In this document: positions 33,741 to 43,513 of the stretch, piece after piece
How the letters are laid out: every line of letters starts with the position of its first letter
How positions within the stretch are numbered: position 1 is the stretch's first letter
Assembly: GCA_008828725.1 (NCBI GenBank)
Contig: MEHQ01001588.1
Coordinates: forward strand, 259,001-323,000
Source of the DNA: Saccharina japonica
Taxonomy: Eukaryota > Sar > Phaeophyceae > Laminariales > Laminariaceae
DNA: 64,000 nucleotides
Direction of reading: 5' to 3'
Translations under genes and position numbers: made by a program
The notes under the pieces: generated by a model
What the model saw: the letters and a program-made list of their open reading frames with translations, nothing else
Told to the model about the DNA's origin: nothing
Database searches by the model: none

Positions 33741-34513
33741 ACATAGTATTTAGTGTAAGAATGTTTTTCACCTGAGGTATCCTTCGACTCCAGAGTCTTT
33801 TGGGACCTGTCCTGTGAGGGACCGTATTAACGACGGACGAAAACTTTCGTAATTGATTTTTTAATGAAATTAATTGAATCTTGAATAAAAATTCGTGAAA
33901 AATATTACTTTGGATCCTACCGACCAATGATGTATTGCGTTGAAAAAATAACTATCGCACAAGGATCAACCAACACCGGTGGGCATGCAACCAACGATGC
34001 GAGCTACGGCCTGCGCTCTCCCCGGGGCGACACCGTGAGCGGAAACGTATGTCTGCCAGGACCGGTTAATAGCGTATCGCGCTTGGCGTGTCTTGGGTTG
34101 TTTGTGCAGTCCCCAAGCCGCGAGCGGGTAGCCGCGACGGAGATACAGCGATCGAGCTTCTGAGGGAAGTCGTGATCTAGTCGGTGCGTGTATGGTTCGG
34201 GAGGAAACGAGGCATGGAAAATTAGTTGTACGACGGTCTTTTTATCGTTTTAGATGCCGCGGGTGGTCACTCTGTGCTAAGGGCCGTCGGACCTCGCGCT
34301 GCGGCTGCTCCGGTGGCCCTGCCTCTGAGGAATGATGGATCTCGCCTCTAAGGTTGTGGACTATACGGCTCAAGTTTGCGTGGCTTCCTTCGGTTTCATG
34401 GAAAATGCCACGTCGAGTTGAAATAACTTCTCAAATTGAATAAACGAAAATCAAAAGAAGTCGCAAAGTACTTCGTGTGGAATTCCGTGTTACTTAATTT
34501 CATTCGACAAAAC
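33741..34513. other. No gene recognised
   Basis: No supported gene, repeat copy or RNA. A plus-strand frame at 33927-34163 has neutral composition but no supporting context. Confidence 0.45.
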
Positions 34514-34521
34514 CTGGTTGG

Positions 34522-36600
34522 TAGGGCTGTGAGTTGGCTGACTAATAGTTGCCAGCTAGTTATTAGCTGGCTGGTTTTTTAAGTTAGTTGCGGCGGTGCC
34601 AACTCTCCAACTATTTTTTTGTTTTTCGGGTTTCCTTGCCTGTAGGAAGGCTTGTTTGGTACGGGGTGCGTATTTCCCGGCGTCCCGAAGCAGTACCACC
34701 ACGCACAGAGAGCGGTCCACCACAACTCATGGCGCATCAACCCATCGCCATCGACGGTGCCGGTGCCGATGGCAGGGCCGAGGGTGCCGGCACCGCTGAG
34801 CCTGGCCTGTCGACGGACCATGGCGGTGATGGAGCGTCCGACGAAGAAGTGACTGTACCGAGCGCTCTTCCGAAAGCGCGTGCACGCGATAACGTAGCGG
34901 TTCGCTACAGGGTACAGAAGGAGCTCCGGTTTTCTAAGCGCCCCAAATGGGGACAGGGATTCATAGTTTCGATGCGAGATGATTTGCGGGGTTCTGCCTC
35001 TTTGTAGTCCATCTGGGACAATATTTCAATATTTCCAATACATTCCCCGCACCAAGGTACATTTCTTAGGATGTGTTGAGCTGTTCGGAAATCTGGAGGC
35101 ACGTCAGAAAGCTCAACACTGCGCGCAGCTTCTCACGTCTTTTCTTTTTATCATTGTACTAGTTCGCCTCGTTTATGCCAAAAGCGTATAAACAAGCCCC
35201 TTGTTTCCTTGGGTCTAATACTCTTGAAACCCAAATTCTGAGCACTGATTTGGGGAGCTATTACCATAGGCCGCCGGCCATTTTAATCATAATATTTTTT
35301 TCTCATACAAAAAAAAACAGCTTTAGAGGGAGAGATATGAGGGAAACAATGAATATCGAAGGTCACTTTCCCTTGGTTGATACTGTTTGACAAATCGTGC
35401 GATATACTATTAATACCAGAGCACGGCAAACGATTTCTCTCGTCCACGCCTCCAGGCCGTTTTTTTTTCGTTTGCAGCAGTACCAAATTGCGTGAGATAT
35501 TCATAATTTTGCCCAAAATGACTGATTTTGGTCGATTTTGGCCAGTCTTGGAGATTTTGTTTTTTGATGTATTGTTGCGTAACTACTTGAATTTAGTGTG
35601 ATTTTTCTTTTTTATTTCTCGTTCTCAGCATCGATTCCTCTTGTCTTTGCGGTCACGAATATATGGTTGTCTCATGAAAAAAAAGGATTTTTTCATGAGT
35701 TATGACTACTTCGTAAACGTCAATGGATTTGTTTTGTGCCGGACGGACCATACAAGTATACAGTAAAATGTAGAACTCTGGTCTTATGGTTAATGCGGTC
35801 AACTGTGATGGCGGGACTTTGTCCCAACGTGCTATTACTTTAATAATACAAGTATGTCTCTGTCATGAGCGTGTCAACTGGATGATGAGCACCTCTGACT
35901 CGGGTGTTTGAGCGATGCTCGTCCTGAGCTGTGTGTCGATCCCAGTCTATTTTGGTGGATCCCAGTCTATTTTGGTCGATTCCCGCCTAGTTTGGCTGAT
36001 CCCAGTCTATTTTGTGCCCTATTTTTAGCTTGTACTGGTGATGTGCTACTGTCTGCCGCACGACTATGTGTGTGTTGTCTTCACATTAAACCGTTCTTTC
36101 TACTCAATGACATCAGTACACCCTGTGCCTGTCCTGATTCCCAATCCTAGAGAGATACAAACTTTGTGGTCACAGACTGTGAAACAGAGAAAAACCAAAA
36201 CCAAATAAACGCAAATTAATGGGTAAAACAAGTGAGATGCTTAACGTACCAGGTACGAGAACGTACCATATATTTCTGGTGCATCTCTTTAATATGCGAC
36301 AAACTGAGACGAAGTTTAGAAATATACCTGTTATCTTGATCAAAACCAGAGATAAACTTGGCCCATTTATCATGCTTTTTGGGTGTGAAATAAAGCCAAA
36401 TAGCGTATTTTTTGCCTCCGGCGGCGCCGTCAGCGGGATCCTCTGGAGGCGCCGCCCTCCGGGGTCGCCTCCAGCGGGGCCCCGTCAGCCGGGGGGGGCT
36501 TCTTTGGCTCGATTCGCTCGCCTGACTTTAGTCGACTAGTCGGTTGGCTTCGCCAGCCAACTAATAACTAGGCGGGAACTCCATCTAACTCACAGCCCTA
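34522..36600. mobile_element. hAT-type transposon, 2079 bp, with 8-bp TSD
   Basis: Perfect 8-bp target duplication CTGGTTGG at 34514-34521 and 36601-36608. Terminal inverted repeats begin TAGGGCTGTGAGTT and continue imperfectly to about 60 bp, sharing TAGTTATTAG and TGGCTGG motifs. An 8-bp TSD with TAGGG-type ends is the signature of the hAT superfamily. No recognisable transposase (no hAT dimerisation block) is visible, so this is non-autonomous or has replaced its interior. It contains a 20-bp repeat in four units (35937-36016) and a GC-rich block (36415-36510). Confidence 0.9.
34729..35007 (+). CDS. Frame inside the hAT element
   Basis: ATG in good context (ctcATGGcg) opens a frame that is Ala/Gly-rich and acidic for about 40 residues. 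A basic part follows (ALPKARARDNVAVRYRVQKE, then KRPKWGQGFIV), ending at TAG 35005. Beyond the TAG the same frame stays open another 31 codons. It could be the remnant N-terminus of a transposase or a captured host exon. No zinc-finger cysteines are visible. Confidence 0.4.
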   Translation: MAHQPIAIDGAGADGRAEGAGTAEPGLSTDHGGDGASDEEVTVPSALPKARARDNVAVRYRVQKELRFSKRPKWGQGFIVSMRDDLRGSASL

Positions 36601-36664
36601 CTGGTTGGTGATTGATTTCTCGACCAATCATAGGCAAATCAAACAATTAAAAAAAAAAAAACGC

Positions 36665-36747
36665 TACCACTCTGACCCGAAATATAAGAAACACTTTTAT
36701 ATTAACGTTTTATTTAAATAGTCCTTATATTTCGGTTCAGAGTGGTA
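36665..36747. mobile_element. Small palindromic MITE, 83 bp, complete
   Basis: TACCACTCTGACCCGAAATA at the left end is mirrored by TATTTCGGTTCAGAGTGGTA at the right end. The centre (ACACTTTTATATTAACG...) can extend the stem. Tiny size and near full self-complementarity make it a foldback element. Confidence 0.85.
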
Positions 36748-36849
36748 AAAAATATCGTTGTAACAATCTTCGTTGAAGGGCCCCTCCTGGTGCAAACAAA
36801 AGAGTGCTTGAGTCTTGAAAACAAACTATGTGTTTCGTCTTTTTTGCAG

Positions 36850-37146
36850 CAGCAATACCATTTCTGGTACAAAACCATCTCATCAGTACTCCTTACGGAA
36901 CACGGCATAGATCCAGTTCTAATGCGGAGACCTGCTCCCGAGAAACGTATAGCTTGTTCGCTACAGTCTCTAGGAGGTGTTGGGGCTCTTAGATCTGCAA
37001 GGGAGGGCAGCCATTGCTGCTGCGTTTGCAACACGAAACGACAGTGCTCAGCAGCAAGATGTTTTATCGTTTTGGAGCTCCTCTTTGTTTTCTACACCCC
37101 GCTGCGGCCATGTCGAACGCTACGGGTGGTCAAACTAGAGACTCAG
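36850..37146 (+). CDS. Unidentified gene, candidate exon (99 codons)
   Basis: Exactly 297 nt between the acceptor TCTTTTTTGCAG and the donor ACTCAG|GTAGGT, open throughout and phase 0 at both ends. Contains HFWYKTISSVLLTEHGIDP and RIACSLQSLGGVGALRSAR, then a Cys-rich stretch (CCCVCNTKRQC). No family recognised. The frame also remains open upstream to about 36742, so the acceptor is a judgement. Confidence 0.35.
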
Positions 37147-37417
37147 GTAGGTGTACCTACTAATGCTCGGCGTCCTCGTCGAAAATCCGAGTTAAAACAG
37201 TATCAGCAACCGGAGACACTGTAATTTGCCAAATTATTATTGGGGTGCCAGGGGTATGACGAGTCGTGCTTGAGGAAGAGAAACGCTTCGTGGTGAAAAC
37301 GACGTCGGAACGATCCGGCTCCTGATACACGTGTTGACCATGACGTATGCTTGATAAAACTACTCGTCGTGAGTAGATCTGAGCATTGGAACTGCAGATA
37401 TGTCGTTTTCTGTAGGG

Positions 37418-37636
37418 AGTCATGAAAAGGTGGAAATTATACCAGAATTAGGAGTGCAACTGAAAAACAAAACAGTGCTTTTGCAGTGCCCTTACATCGT
37501 TTGCCCGGAGAGGTCCCTGATACGGCCTCTGGCCACGGACTATCTTTTTCGCGATCAGTTATTGCAAAAACAACAACCACAGATCGCAGGGGCCGATAAG
37601 AAAATAACTACAGCACAGTACATTAGGACGCAATAG
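37418..37636 (+). CDS. Unidentified gene, candidate downstream exon
   Basis: Protein-like frame including EKVEIIPELGVQLKNKTV, CPYIVCPERSLIRPLATDY and KKITTAQYIRTQ. An ATG at 37400 could start it; alternatively TTTTCTGTAG at 37408-37417 is an acceptor. It ends at TAG 37634, after which the same frame stays open for about 50 more codons. The join to the exon at 36850-37146 is not phase-compatible with this acceptor, so the two may not belong together. Confidence 0.4.
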   Translation, partial: SHEKVEIIPELGVQLKNKTVLLQCPYIVCPERSLIRPLATDYLFRDQLLQKQQPQIAGADKKITTAQYIRTQ

Positions 37637-37847
37637 CCATGCAGCGCGGTTAAAAACTACCGCACGCACGTGATGTTGCTTCTTGCTCTGCTGGCGGGGG
37701 ACAGGCGCGCAAAGCACCGCAGCCAGGGCGTCGTAGCATGCACCCTGCCCTGCTTGTATGTTATGTCTCGGGTGTCCGGGTTACGCAAATAATACAAAAG
37801 AAACGAGAACACGAGACAAAACAATCACAAAAAAGGAATAGACATGA
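37637..37847. other. Short gap, no further feature
   Basis: Apart from the open extension beyond TAG 37634, nothing is recognised. Confidence 0.4.
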
Positions 37848-37913
37848 ACGGGGGTCTCGAACTCACGACTTCGAATACAAGCCCGGGCATCGTAACCATT
37901 CGACCATATTGCC
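37848..37913 (-). mobile_element. tRNA-like SINE head (Thr-like)
   Basis: On the minus strand: GGCAATATGGTCGAATGGTT (A box TGGTCGAATGG), an anticodon-loop-like CTTGTAT that would read TGT (Thr), and B box GAGTTCGAGAC. The T stem and anticodon stem do not pair well, so it is a tRNA-derived retroposon fragment, not a functional tRNA. Confidence 0.65.
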
Positions 37914-37924
37914 AAAGATCCATA

Positions 37925-38775
37925 TTATATTTTTAGTGGCGTGCAAGTGCGAGATGCGAGATACACCGCACACACACATGCCCAGAAGCAGCAGCAGAAG
38001 AGAGGTGAAGAGGACTGATGACCGATCGCGGTCTCCGATAAAGCAACTACTGATGTAGCCTCGGCAGTACACCGCGGACCCGCCACATAAGCGTGATGTT
38101 GCCCGGTGCTGCATGTGGTGCTGGGTAGGGTTGTAACGTGTTGCTTGTGTTTTTTGCATGTTATCTGATGGATAGATACTCATGGGTGTGCTTGGGGCAA
38201 GAACCGAAACCAACAGAATTATAAAGACAGTTGACCTGCCCGTACGTAATACAAACGGTCCTTACAATTCGGTCAAAAGTGAGCGTGGATCTGTCATAAC
38301 CAGACAGGAGCAGGAAATAAAAGAAGATAGGTGGCAGACTACGGACCGCAGCCTTCGATAAAATCACTAACCGCAACAGTACAGCTCAGATGGATGTGCC
38401 ATTCACGCACGGTGTTCCCTGCTTGTGCCTGTGGGCGATAGAGCTGTAACGCGGTGCTTTGTGTATGTTGTCTGTTGTCTATCTGGTACATGTATATAGG
38501 CTGTGTGCATGACAGAGCAAAAAAAGACAAAATCTAACCGGCATTAAACATGCATACGTACAAACAAAGGCCTCATGCAGAGAACCAGGAAATCGTACCC
38601 TCCACTGCCGCCAGAAAAACAAACTTCGAGCGCCTGCCACGCGAGTCACAGTGCTCGGATCGAGCTGAAACCTCGACCAATGTGTCCCGACGGCCTTCCC
38701 TCGTCGACGTTTTCGGCGAAAGGTGCTCGTGCGAAGAGATATGTTTGAAAGAAGACGAAACGCTCACATTTTTAC
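37925..38775 (+). mobile_element. W/X repeat, copy 2
   Basis: Same marker order as 27790-28710 (TCTCCGATAAAGCAACTACT, GCGGACCCGCCAC, CACGGTGTTCCCTGCTTG, GACCAATGTGTCCC, GGTGCTCGTGCGAAGAGA), ending at a TACAAGG hairpin (38783). Diverged by scattered substitutions and deletions. Confidence 0.78.
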
Positions 38776-38782
38776 ATCTAAA

Positions 38783-39620
38783 TACAAGGCTCCCCTTCGG
38801 GAAGTGGGGCGTCATCCGCGGGGTGGCGCATACTCGCATGTCAGCGAAACACAACCAATCGCTATCCAGGTGTAGTCGTGCAAAACGGGGAAAACTCACA
38901 ATCGCCATCCAGCGGTGATCGCAGTACAACGGTTTCTGCTAACGTACATGTATTTAAACTAATAGGTATTTTTTAATTTCCGTTATGCCTTATACAAATA
39001 AATAAGTATGTAATTGCCGCGAATCGCGACATCAATTGCCTCGAGTTTGTCGGAATTCGTCATTCTCACGGTTTGCGAAAAAATCAGTCGGCGAAAATGG
39101 TACGTTGTTTGGAACGTTTCGTGACATGTCTATGTTATGTTCGGTAGACATGGCTTTATTAACCAAAACAAGCAGCATGTCGTTCTCGTATACGTATAGA
39201 AAACGGCAGTACAATGTAATCGCATTGCGTTCAGCAAAAATAAGATACAGTAGCAGAAAGCAGTACAGCAAGCGGTATAGAGCAGCACAAGCAGAGCTAC
39301 TATTTGTATTTGTAGTACCTACAACAAGCACCAGCACCAACAACTAATGCTGTCACATGGCAGTTATAACGTTCAACAGTAGTAGCAGGACACCACTACA
39401 GCAGCACAGTACGTACAATAGTAGTAGTAGTGTATAGCCTTCTGCAGCAGCAACAACAGCAGCTGTTCGCATCAGTCCAGAAAATATCGGCACCTATAGC
39501 GGACAAAACAAAATGCCGGCATCGGTGCGGAGCCCTTGTTTACCACGTACGTACAGCAGTGGTCATTTTTCGCATTTGTTCGGTCAATTTTCTTTCAGAG
39601 ATTTTTATCTTGAAAGTAGT
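38783..39620 (+). mobile_element. Diverged relative of the R unit 5' part
   Basis: Starts with TACAAGGCTCCCCTTCGGG and GGGGTGGCGCA as in R copy 1. It then keeps scattered similarity (GCGAATCGCGACATC, TTTGCGAAAAAATCAG, GTAGTACCTACAACAAGC) in the same order as 28850-29640. Too diverged to align base by base by eye. Confidence 0.5.
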
Positions 39621-39806
39621 GTAAGAACGGCTATCTCGCTCAGTTTTGGGTCGTTTTCAATCCTGACCGAAATTATGGACACCCATTTATGTACTTTTTT
39701 GCATTCTTTGAAAAACCATATCTTGAATTGCTACTAATAGTGTGAAAAACCATTCATAGCCCGAGAAGGCAGAATAATTGTGTGCGATGTCACCGTACTC
39801 TGGTCG
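39621..39806. other. Short gap, nothing recognised
   Basis: No repeat or gene signature seen. Confidence 0.5.
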
Positions 39807-40300
39807 CTCGCTTTGGCGAGAAGGCAGTTCACAGGAGTCGTGTTGGTCAGAGCGAAGCTGCTGAGTTTTGTGTCTCGCTTTGGCGAGATGGCAGTGTGTG
39901 GGAGTCGTGTTTTCGTAAGAGCGACATTACAGTCTTTCGGTGACTCGCTTTGGTGAAAAGGCAGCCAACGGGAGTTGTGTGTTGGAAAGAGCGAAGTTAC
40001 AGTGCATACATTGATCGCTTTTGGCGAGAAGGGAGTTCACGGCAGTCGTGTGTTGGTAAGAGCGAGGTCAAAGTTGCTTGATAACTCCGTTTGGCACGAC
40101 AACATTTTCAGGCAGTCTAATGTTTGTAAGAGTGAAGGCACGGTGTAACTGCGGCGAGAATGCAGTTTACAGAAGTCGTGTGTTGGCAACAGCGAATCCA
40201 CAGTGCTTTTGGGGCTCGTTTTGGCCTCTAGCCGTTCACTGGAGTTGCGTGTTGGTAAGAGCGAAGTCATCATGTGATAGCGGCTCGCTTTGGCGACATC
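39807..40300 (+). repeat. ~70-bp minisatellite, 8 units
   Basis: CTCGCTTTGGCGAGAAGGCA recurs at 39807, 39874, 39944, about 40014, 40085, 40146, 40215 and 40284. A second marker, GTGTTGGTAAGAGCGAAGT, lies in each unit. The period is not a multiple of three, and frames through it are by-products. It lies just downstream of the minus-strand helicase fragment. Confidence 0.9.
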
Positions 40301-40395
40301 AATAGCCGTATTCTGTGACGCTTCAGTTGGGCATTAAGTTTCTGAAATCAGTTTATATGTAACGAATACGTCTCCTGTGGACATGAAATAGTCGT

Positions 40396-41049
40396 TCAGA
40401 CTTGATCCCAATATGTTGGTCTCAAGTACGTCGTCCTCGTGTCCAACAACGTCCCATACCTTACAATCCTATGCCACGCGTCCACTGCTACGGTTGCCGG
40501 GGCGCGACCTCGCATGTCGTGCAGGGCTTTGATTGAATCCATCAGTGGCTGAAAGGCGTTCTTGAGGAAGTACTTGGCCTCCTCCATATCCACGACGACC
40601 GAGTCTGAAAGCACTATTAATAGTGTCAGACCCTCCAACCTCTGCGACCTGGACACAGCGGTGTACTCTTGTCCCTGGGTGAAGCAACCTCTAAGTGGTA
40701 TCCACAGGGCTACCTGTTCGAACACTACTCCCTGAGCTCTGTGCACGGTCATGCATGCGGCCACCATAATCGGCCACTAAGTGACTGTGTAAGCCCCACT
40801 TACGGCGGCATCGTGATAGTGCTGTGCCCATACGTTCGAGAATGCACGCTGAAGCTGGACCTCGAACAGCGACAAATAATTTATGTTGTTGAAGGCATCT
40901 GAAATGGCAAACCGCATAGCCCGCGCCCTTGCCCCATCGAGAAGATGAAGAAGCCGACAGTGAGGCTGGGTGGACAGCGTTTTGAGGTGGGCAATATTCT
41001 TGACACGGCCAACGGCTACATGACTTACGATGACGTCGGCGATGGTGCC
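40396..41049 (-). pseudogene. PIF1/RecD-like helicase, C-terminal part
   Basis: The distal part (40776-40396) carries superfamily 1B helicase signatures: MTVHRAQG (motif V-like; PIF1 family T-[IV]-[HN]-[KR]-x-Q-G) and, about 25 residues later, FTQGQEYTAVSRSQRLEGLTL, here in two overlapping pieces, with the catalytic-core Arg in A-V-S-R (motif VI). Upstream, in the same frame, 82 codons from an acceptor-like TGACTGCAG (41050) are fully open (ADVIVSHVAVGRVKN... to ...AFSNVWAQHYHDAA). One TAG at 40777-40779 separates the parts, immediately before WPIMVAACMTVH, where PIF1 proteins usually have Gln (QFP). Walker A and B motifs are not in view. PIF1 helicases are DNA-unwinding ATPases and are also carried by Helitrons and other large mobile elements, which is likelier here given the repeat context. 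Confidence 0.8.
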
Positions 41050-41412
41050 CTGCAGTCATGGAACATCCACGAGCGGGTGAGCGAATTGTGTATCCTGCAG
41101 GTACAATTTGGAGCAGCCATGTGTGCGATAAGTTAATATACGCGTACACCCCAACAATATACATGGACGAATCAAGGATCCTGCAGGTGCAAGTACGACC
41201 AGCCATGTGACCAGCCACGTGTAGGACATGTTATTATACGAGAATACTCCAGCATCATACATATGTGCATTTACGAGTACTCTTATTGCTTTACGTGTCC
41301 TCGTACCATACGTGCACGCTACCAGGTAGTAGTTTACATCCATGCACCTGCAAATTCTGACTATTTAAACGGTTCGGTAGTGGTGATTGTGACGTCCGAA
41401 TGACTCCTCACG
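41050..41412. other. No gene recognised
   Basis: Upstream side of the helicase fragment. TATCCTGCAGGTAC and GATCCTGCAGGTGC mark a short direct duplication (about 41091 and 41177). N-terminal helicase motifs were not found in any minus-strand frame. Confidence 0.45.
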
Positions 41413-41690
41413 ACTATGCCGGTTTCGGTATGCCCCGCGGAAAACCGGCTCTACCGCCCGCCACACGACGCCGATCGGCACCTCACCCGCGTCCGGGGCG
41501 CCCCACGCGTCAGCCCTCGGAGACCCCGCCGAGAGAACGGGGCGCCGGGCCGAACTCTGCGAGCGGGAGGCGGGGGAAGGCAGCCTCCAGGGGACTGCTC
41601 GCTCTGTCCCCTGGAATGGGGCGGATCCGCGGAAGGGGAGGGGTTCACAGCGTATCCGGAGGCCTTTCCCGCCCGGGGTCTAACCCCTAT
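41413..41690 (+). repeat. GC-rich 280-bp dispersed repeat, copy 2
   Basis: Same start (GACTATGCCGGTTTCGG) and end (GGGGTCTAACCC) as 16511-16790, same orientation. The corresponding frame MPRGKPALPPATRRRSAPH is still open. Confidence 0.75.
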
Positions 41691-41984
41691 ACTAAAATCT
41701 AGTGAAAAAACACACTAATTTCAAGATAAAAATTCCAATACTAATTTCAATATGTATTTTTTTTTACTATAAAACCAAGTTTGTTTTTTGAAGAGTCCCC
41801 GAGATGTGAAAACATGGATCTCCAGAACTTCGCTTCGGCCCAAAATTGCGCGAGTTAGCCGTGTCACACTAATTTCAAGCTAAAAGCTCAGACGTACAAA
41901 AATCGAAAAGAAAAGGCTACTGCTGTACGTGCGTGCTAAACAAGGGCACTGCTGCTGCTGTTGTTGCTGCTGCACATGGGCTGT

Positions 41985-42905
41985 ATATGCATAGTTGTGT
42001 TTCTGAAATTTTCGTACTTTCGCAACTTTTCTCTTCGTACGAGCAGTTTTCGGCAAAACGCTATATAGCCCGACACGGCAGGCCCGGCCGGACACATTGG
42101 TCGCGGTTTGGGCTCGATCTGAGCACTGTAGCACGCGTGGCAGGCGCTCGATTTTTTTTTCCCGCGGGAGCGAATAAGACGATTTATCGGGTTCTGTGCA
42201 TGAGGCCATATTTTGTAGGTACGTGCCAGTAAATAAAAATGTTCTGTTTATGGTCATTTGCCCTGTCTTTTTGCTTTTTGCCGTTCACGAGCTCATCATG
42301 AGCGGCAACACAATAGGAGAGCCCACCGACCTACCAGTATACCACAGGTTGGCAAGAGAACATGCAGAGAGCACAACATTACAACTCTGCAGAAGGACCA
42401 GCAGGTAACACCGTGCGTTGGTGACACGATCATCTGCGCTGTTTGCTAGCTGTGTTTATCGGAGCCTGCTGTCCGGAATCCACACCATATATCTACCTTT
42501 TTTTTGTTCTGCTGCTGTGTGTGACAGACCTACGCCCACTCTGACCGGAAATGTATGACGGCTTTGAATAAGTAAGAGTACCCCAACTATAGTTTTCGTT
42601 TTTTTTTATGTTTGCTCCTCGAAGCTCACTCTAGAAATTCACGAGTCATCAAACAGCATGCGGCGAACACAATCAACGCTACAGCCCCGGCTAGAAGCAC
42701 ACGCAGCAGACGTGCCTGTGACGGGTCCACCGTACTGCTGTGGCTATATATTTGTGGCTGCTTTATCGCAGGCTTTCATCTGTCATCAGGCACCACCACC
42801 TCTCTCTCTCCCTCTCTTCTGCTGCTGCTTGCTGCTGTGCTTGCATGATGTATGTGCGGCATGTCGTGCGTCTCGCGCGCGCCACGACAAATAATAATGT
42901 ACCAG
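41985..42905 (-). mobile_element. W/X repeat, copy 3
   Basis: Inverse of 27790-28710: on the minus strand it opens with ATTATTATTTGTCGTGGCGC and ends near 41985. Its W start abuts the CCTTGTA end of the hairpin at 42906-42949, whereas its X end lacks the TACAAGG hairpin seen in copies 1 and 2. Confidence 0.8.
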
Positions 42906-42949
42906 TACAAGGGCTCCGCATGGGTGCCGGCATTCGCCGGCACCCATGC
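42906..42949 (-). repeat. 14-bp perfect hairpin plus CCTTGTA terminus
   Basis: GCATGGGTGCCGGC, loop of 4, then the exact inverse. On the minus strand it is followed by GGAGCCCTTGTA, the same end as M1 copy B (27212-27228). Confidence 0.85.
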
Positions 42950-43012
42950 TTCGGATAGGACATATACCTGGCACATTAGTTATTTGGTACCATCCTTATT
43001 TTTACGACAATG

Positions 43013-43400
43013 TGATGGCGCTCGCTCGTATTTCGATATCTGAAGCCCACGTGCAGATATCTGACGCCCACGTGCAGAATCAAGGCAATGCCAAGGGTTG
43101 CTGGAAGAAGGGACTGCTGCGTGCTGAAATATTCAGTTCGCACAACCTCATTTCTCAGTCTCAACAGTCAGTCTCAGAGATGTAATCAGTCGCGTTCGGT
43201 GTTCTGTGGATAGTCTCAGTCCTCAGGACAGTTTGTGAGATTTACGACAACAACAATCTGATGGCGCTCGCTCGTGTTTTGACATCTGACACATACTACG
43301 TGCAGAATCAAGGCAATGCCAGGTGTTATTGCAGAAAGAAGGAAACGCTACAGTAATTGCTGATACTCAGTTCGCAACTTCATTTCTCAGTCTCTTCAGA
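43013..43400 (+). repeat. Tandem duplication, ~246-bp period
   Basis: GATGGCGCTCGCTCGT at 43015 and 43261 heads two copies. Shared markers: ACGTGCAGAATCAAGGCAAT, TTCAGTTCGCA and TTTCTCAGTCTC. Copy 1 has an extra internal duplication of a 27-bp CCCACGTGCAGA unit. Confidence 0.8.
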
Positions 43401-43513
43401 AATGCACCAGTCGAGGTCCCGGTAGCGGGCTCAGTTTCAGTTTTGGCACGTGCGGCAAAAACACTTCGAGCCGAGCAAGCGGTTCCGCATGGATATGCGA
43501 AGTCGAGATATTT

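Noticed and set aside
35770..35830. TGGTCTTATGGTTAATGCGG looks like a tRNA D-arm/A box
   Set aside because: No B box or cloverleaf downstream; it lies inside the hAT element and was not called.
40777..40803. 27-nt intron (GTAAGT...TTAG) in the helicase
   Set aside because: It has perfect GT/AG ends, but its length is a multiple of three, the frame continues through it, and the TAG aligns with a conserved Gln position; a short intron remains possible but is less likely.
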